In this document: piece after piece, positions 6,059 through 8,462 of the stretch
How the letters are laid out: every line of letters starts with the position of its first letter
How positions within the stretch are numbered: position 1 is the stretch's first letter
Source: an uncultured Mycoplasmatota bacterium
GTDB lineage: Bacteria > Bacillota_I > Bacilli_A > RF39 > UBA660
DNA: 8,462 nucleotides
Direction of reading: 5' to 3'
NCBI GenBank assembly: GCA_947297555.1
Contig: CAMYTM010000018.1
Span: 1 to 8,462 of the forward strand
Notes under the pieces: generated by a model
Databases searched by the model: none
What the model was told of the DNA's origin: nothing
The model's input: only the letters and a program-made list of their open reading frames with translations
Position numbers and translations under genes: made by a program

Positions 6059-7045
6059 ATGGATTTTAAGTTTATAATGGATAAGAATTATTTAATGTTG
6101 AAAATGATTAGCAATAGAAACAATATTGAAGAATTAACACAATGGAAAAATAGTATAATTGTTAATATATTAGGGATAAAAATTGTTGAAGAAATAGAAG
6201 TAAGAAGAGAAACTATTGAAGAATTTTTTATTAGTGGAGATTTTAAACAGTTTGTGTTGGATAACCATTTGAATTCTAAAATAAATCAAATTATAAAGGA
6301 AGAATTATTTTCTCAGTATTATAAAGAGACTTTAAAATATTTAAGTTTAATTCAAAATACTTGGTTCAAATTTAAAAATGGTATCAATAATTGGCTAAAA
6401 GAAACTATAAAATTGAGTCCTTCTAAAAAGCCTGTCAGTGTGTATATTTCTCATCCTAAATTAAATACGGGAAAATGTGTTGATCAAAAGTATATTTTTT
6501 GGGGACATTGGAAAGGGATAGAGGATATCAATTATAATATTGCTTATTTATGTCATGAAAATCTTCATGTCCTATTGCCAAATTCTAATTGTATGCCTCC
6601 TGCCATGAAACTATATTATGAGAAGAGTGAAAATAGTTCGAACCAAGAACATTGGGACGGATTAAATGCGACTATTGAAAATTATTATAAAATTTTTGAC
6701 TTTGAATTTGACGTTATTCATACTGTGATTGAACTTATTTGTGATAATGAACTTTATACGATTTTAAGTAGTAATTCAAAATATGGGGAAGGACATAATA
6801 GTTTGGATTATAGTTTGGCAAAATATAAAGAATTAATTCTACCTTATTGGATTGTTTATTTAGAATTATCCCCTATGGAAATAAAAGAAAGAGTACCAAA
6901 TTTTGTTTTTAAAGAAAATCGATTTCTTGATAAAAAAGATAAACTAACTATTGAAAGTTTTATTCAATTTCTTATAAACAATGCAACAATAAGAAAGGCG
7001 TTAGAAGTTCCGGATTTAGCAATAGATACTAATTTAAAAAAATGA
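6059..7045 (+). CDS. Putative HExxH zinc metallopeptidase, family not recognised
   Basis: 328 residues, no signal peptide and no membrane helix, so probably cytoplasmic. The middle carries HENLH at residues 166-170 within NIAYLCHENLHVLLP, a hydrophobic helix around His-Glu-x-x-His as in zincin peptidases. About 55 residues later comes VIELICDNEL (Glu225, Asp229, Glu231), which could supply the third zinc ligand of a gluzincin; this is inference. Before the motif is a strand-like stretch KPVSVYISHP and WGHWKGIEDI, as expected of the beta edge preceding such a helix. The N-terminal about 130 residues are helical and charged and are not recognised. Start ATG has AAGAGG seven bases upstream and its own promoter. 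The TGA overlaps an ATG (7042) of a five-codon remnant before the pseudogene that follows. A chance HExxH cannot be excluded. Confidence 0.85.
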   Translation: MDFKFIMDKNYLMLKMISNRNNIEELTQWKNSIIVNILGIKIVEEIEVRRETIEEFFISGDFKQFVLDNHLNSKINQIIKEELFSQYYKETLKYLSLIQNTWFKFKNGINNWLKETIKLSPSKKPVSVYISHPKLNTGKCVDQKYIFWGHWKGIEDINYNIAYLCHENLHVLLPNSNCMPPAMKLYYEKSENSSNQEHWDGLNATIENYYKIFDFEFDVIHTVIELICDNELYTILSSNSKYGEGHNSLDYSLAKYKELILPYWIVYLELSPMEIKERVPNFVFKENRFLDKKDKLTIESFIQFLINNATIRKALEVPDLAIDTNLKK

Positions 7046-7049
7046 AAAA

Positions 7050-7667
7050 TCTGTTTTAGAAGAATAAGTAACATGGATAAACAATAGAGGAAACTTAGAA
7101 GAAACGCATTATACTCTTTATGATGTTACATTAAATAATCAATACAAAAGCGAAGAGTATCTCTTGCCAGAAGAATATGAACCCCTTTATGAAGTACATT
7201 TTGCTTCTACTAGATTACGAGTAATAAAAGTAGAGAATGTCATGCCAGGAATATGGCAATTAATGTATTAAAAAGTATAGACGATGATAGTAATTTTTAC
7301 AATATAACAGAAGAACCTCCTATTGTTAGTTTAGAAGCAAGATTTGTGTTTTTAAATGAAACATTAGGGTTTGCAATTTCAACTGGAAATATTGGTTTAA
7401 GAGAAAATCAGTGTATGGAAAACTATTGGTAACACAAGATGGTGGCAAAACATTTACAATCTCACAAGTTAATTATGAAAATAATGTACTAAAGTTAAAA
7501 TGTTCTGTATATGAAAGTATTTTAGAAGGGGGATATGTTGATAAAGAACTCTATTTATAAGTAAAGACAAGGGACTTACTTGGAATTTGGAAAAATAGAA
7601 AAGAACAATTCAAACAAATATACGAGGCAAAAACATTCTAAAAATATTTGGTATATCATCTATATAG
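7050..7667 (+). pseudogene. Frameshifted Asp-box (BNR-like repeat) protein remnant
   Basis: No intact frame, but four consecutive pieces in changing frames make one protein. Piece A (to TAA 7269) reads VTWINNRGNLEETHYTLYDV...RVIKVENVMPG and has an in-frame TAA at 7065. Piece B (to TAA 7430) continues NMAINVLKSIDDDSN...FVFLNETLGFAISTGNIGL. Piece C (to TAA 7558) contains LLVTQDGGKTFTISQVNYE and GGYVDKELYL. Piece D contains SKDKGLTWNLEK, a TAG at 7596, and possibly reads on to 7667. QDGGKTF and KDKGLTW fit the Asp-box pattern (S/T-x-D-x-G-x-T-W/F) of BNR/sialidase-like beta-propeller repeats, common in secreted or lipid-anchored proteins. Each junction equals loss of one base (for example near 7252 PG-NMA). 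The start and any signal peptide are gone. Enzyme activity of the ancestor cannot be told; Asp-boxes are structural. Confidence 0.75.
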
Positions 7668-7724
7668 AAAAAGAAGTCATAAAAAATTCTTTAGTTTAAA
7701 ATATATGCTTTTGTGTAAAAAAAG

Positions 7725-7733
7725 TGCTATACT
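7725..7733 (+). promoter_or_regulatory. Extended -10 promoter of the DUF3592-like gene
   Basis: TG at 7725-7726, one base, TATACT at 7728-7733; no fitting -35 (ATGCTT at 7705-7710). A start near 7740 gives a leader of about 18 bases. Confidence 0.6.
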
Positions 7734-7757
7734 GTAATCGAAAGTGAGTTTGAAAAG

Positions 7758-8189
7758 ATGAAAAAACAAGTGATGATTTTATGGATTTCTTTTGTCATTT
7801 GCGTTTTTACAACGATTGGTTTATGGTTTATGGTTAACAAAAGCAATCCGGATTATGAAGAAGTAAAAGTAGTGGTTTTAAGTGCTAAAACTACACAAGT
7901 CAAAAATAAAAAAAATGGTTCTACTTATAACAAGTATGATGTAGAAGTAGAGTATGAAGGAAAAACATATGATTTAGAAAATGCTCATAGTGCTAATCCT
8001 GCAATGAAGGGACGAAGTATTACGGCTTATTATGCAAATGGTAAAATGTATGCAGATGTTCAAGGGGTAAAAAATGGTACTCCTGTTGGAAAACTTTATT
8101 TTGTTTGTTTAATAGGAAGTTTTGTTCTTTTATTTGGTGCTGCTATCCAAACTTCAAAACTATCCCAAATGAAAAAAGAAAATGTATAA
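7758..8189 (+). CDS. Two-helix membrane protein, DUF3592-like
   Basis: 143 residues: hydrophobic helix at about 5-26, a soluble segment of about 80 residues, a second hydrophobic helix at about 110-131, and a short Lys-rich tail, so both ends are inside and the middle outside. The middle reads as beta strands: VKVVVLSAKTTQV, a basic turn, NKYDVEVEYEGKTYDLENAH, then GRSITAYYANGKMYAD. A short strand domain with a V.Y.GK.Y motif and a G..I.VYY-type strand between two helices resembles the DUF3592 group, whose function is unknown; the assignment is by pattern only. The ribosome binding site is poor (AAGTGAG at 7742-7748), but ATG 7758 is the first codon of the frame fitting the membrane start. 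It has its own promoter and terminator and looks monocistronic. Confidence 0.85.
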   Translation: MKKQVMILWISFVICVFTTIGLWFMVNKSNPDYEEVKVVVLSAKTTQVKNKKNGSTYNKYDVEVEYEGKTYDLENAHSANPAMKGRSITAYYANGKMYADVQGVKNGTPVGKLYFVCLIGSFVLLFGAAIQTSKLSQMKKENV

Positions 8190-8232
8190 AAAAGATATCT
8201 TAAGAATTAGAATTAAGATATTTTTTCTTTTT
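8189..8232 (+). terminator. Strong terminator after the DUF3592-like gene
   Basis: Long hairpin: core ATATCTTAA (8195-8203) pairs with TTAAGATAT (8213-8221), extended by one G-U and several A-U pairs; 9-base loop, then TTTTTTCTTTTTT. The A-run before and T-run after could also let it work for a transcript coming from the right. Confidence 0.88.
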
Positions 8233-8462
8233 TGTAACTATATTGATTTTTAAATCATTTTTATATTGAACTGGTTTATATGGAGGTATTATAAATATAA
8301 ATTCAAAGTAGAAATAAGTTTTTTTTAAAAAGAAAAATATAGGAAAAAAATACATTATTTAAACTTTATTAAGTTCATAGTTGTAAATGCTTCAAGTATA
8401 AAAAAAGAACTCGAGTGCAAAAGTAAAAGACAAAATAAGTAAAATTTTGAAAAAGAAAGAGA
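8233..8462. other. AT-rich 230-base stretch without a gene
   Basis: No convincing coding sequence on either strand. A possible promoter TTGAAC (8266-8271), 18 bases, TATAAA (8290-8295) may serve a gene beyond the right edge. A small inverted repeat TGATTT / AAATCA lies at 8244-8257. An open frame rich in Lys runs from about 8400 to the edge (KNSSAKVKDKISKILKKKE) but has no start or ribosome binding site. Confidence 0.4.

Noticed and set aside
8400..8462. Lys-rich open frame running off the right edge
   Set aside because: No ATG, GTG or TTG with a ribosome binding site; low-complexity A-rich sequence can give this.
1..8462. CRISPR array, tRNA, riboswitch or insertion-sequence ends
   Set aside because: No regularly spaced repeats, cloverleaf, known aptamer core, transposase or terminal inverted repeats were found by eye.

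Overview
The window is very AT-rich, and every convincing gene lies on the + strand. Shine-Dalgarno sites (AGGAG, GAGG) are strong, terminators are hairpin plus U-tract, and TGA acts as a normal stop (for example at 715-717 and 7043-7045). One lipobox lipoprotein, several single-anchor exported proteins and a membrane-domain GDPD phosphodiesterase point to a low-GC Gram-positive bacterium (Bacillota, possibly a gut lineage). No rRNA or housekeeping marker is present, so the placement stays at phylum level.

Left part (1-750): the end of an unrecognised gene, then a small lipoprotein, closed by a terminator. Next (751-1673): a decayed BRO-N/phage antirepressor pseudogene with an early stop and three +1 shifts, then a 64-codon putative small membrane protein with an excellent ribosome binding site. 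Middle (1674-2545): a two-gene unit of a membrane-tethered XRE regulator overlapping a TfoX N-domain protein by 23 bases, ended by a terminator whose loop and 3' arm also carry the next promoter.

Centre (2546-5988): three envelope genes, each apparently with its own extended -10 promoter: a bitopic coiled-coil protein, a four-helix membrane protein with a large outside loop, and a 606-residue membrane glycerophosphodiester phosphodiesterase. Right part (5989-8462): a 328-residue protein with an HExxH motif (possible new zinc peptidase), a frameshifted remnant of an Asp-box (BNR-like) protein, and a two-helix DUF3592-like membrane protein with a strong terminator. The last 230 bases hold no convincing gene.

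The genes do not form one recognisable pathway. The region reads as an accessory envelope/regulatory stretch of mostly single-gene units with two genes in decay. The best leads for something new are the HExxH protein beside the broken Asp-box gene, and the XRE-membrane/TfoX pair. Five promoters share a TGnTAtxaT-type extended -10 with poor -35 boxes.
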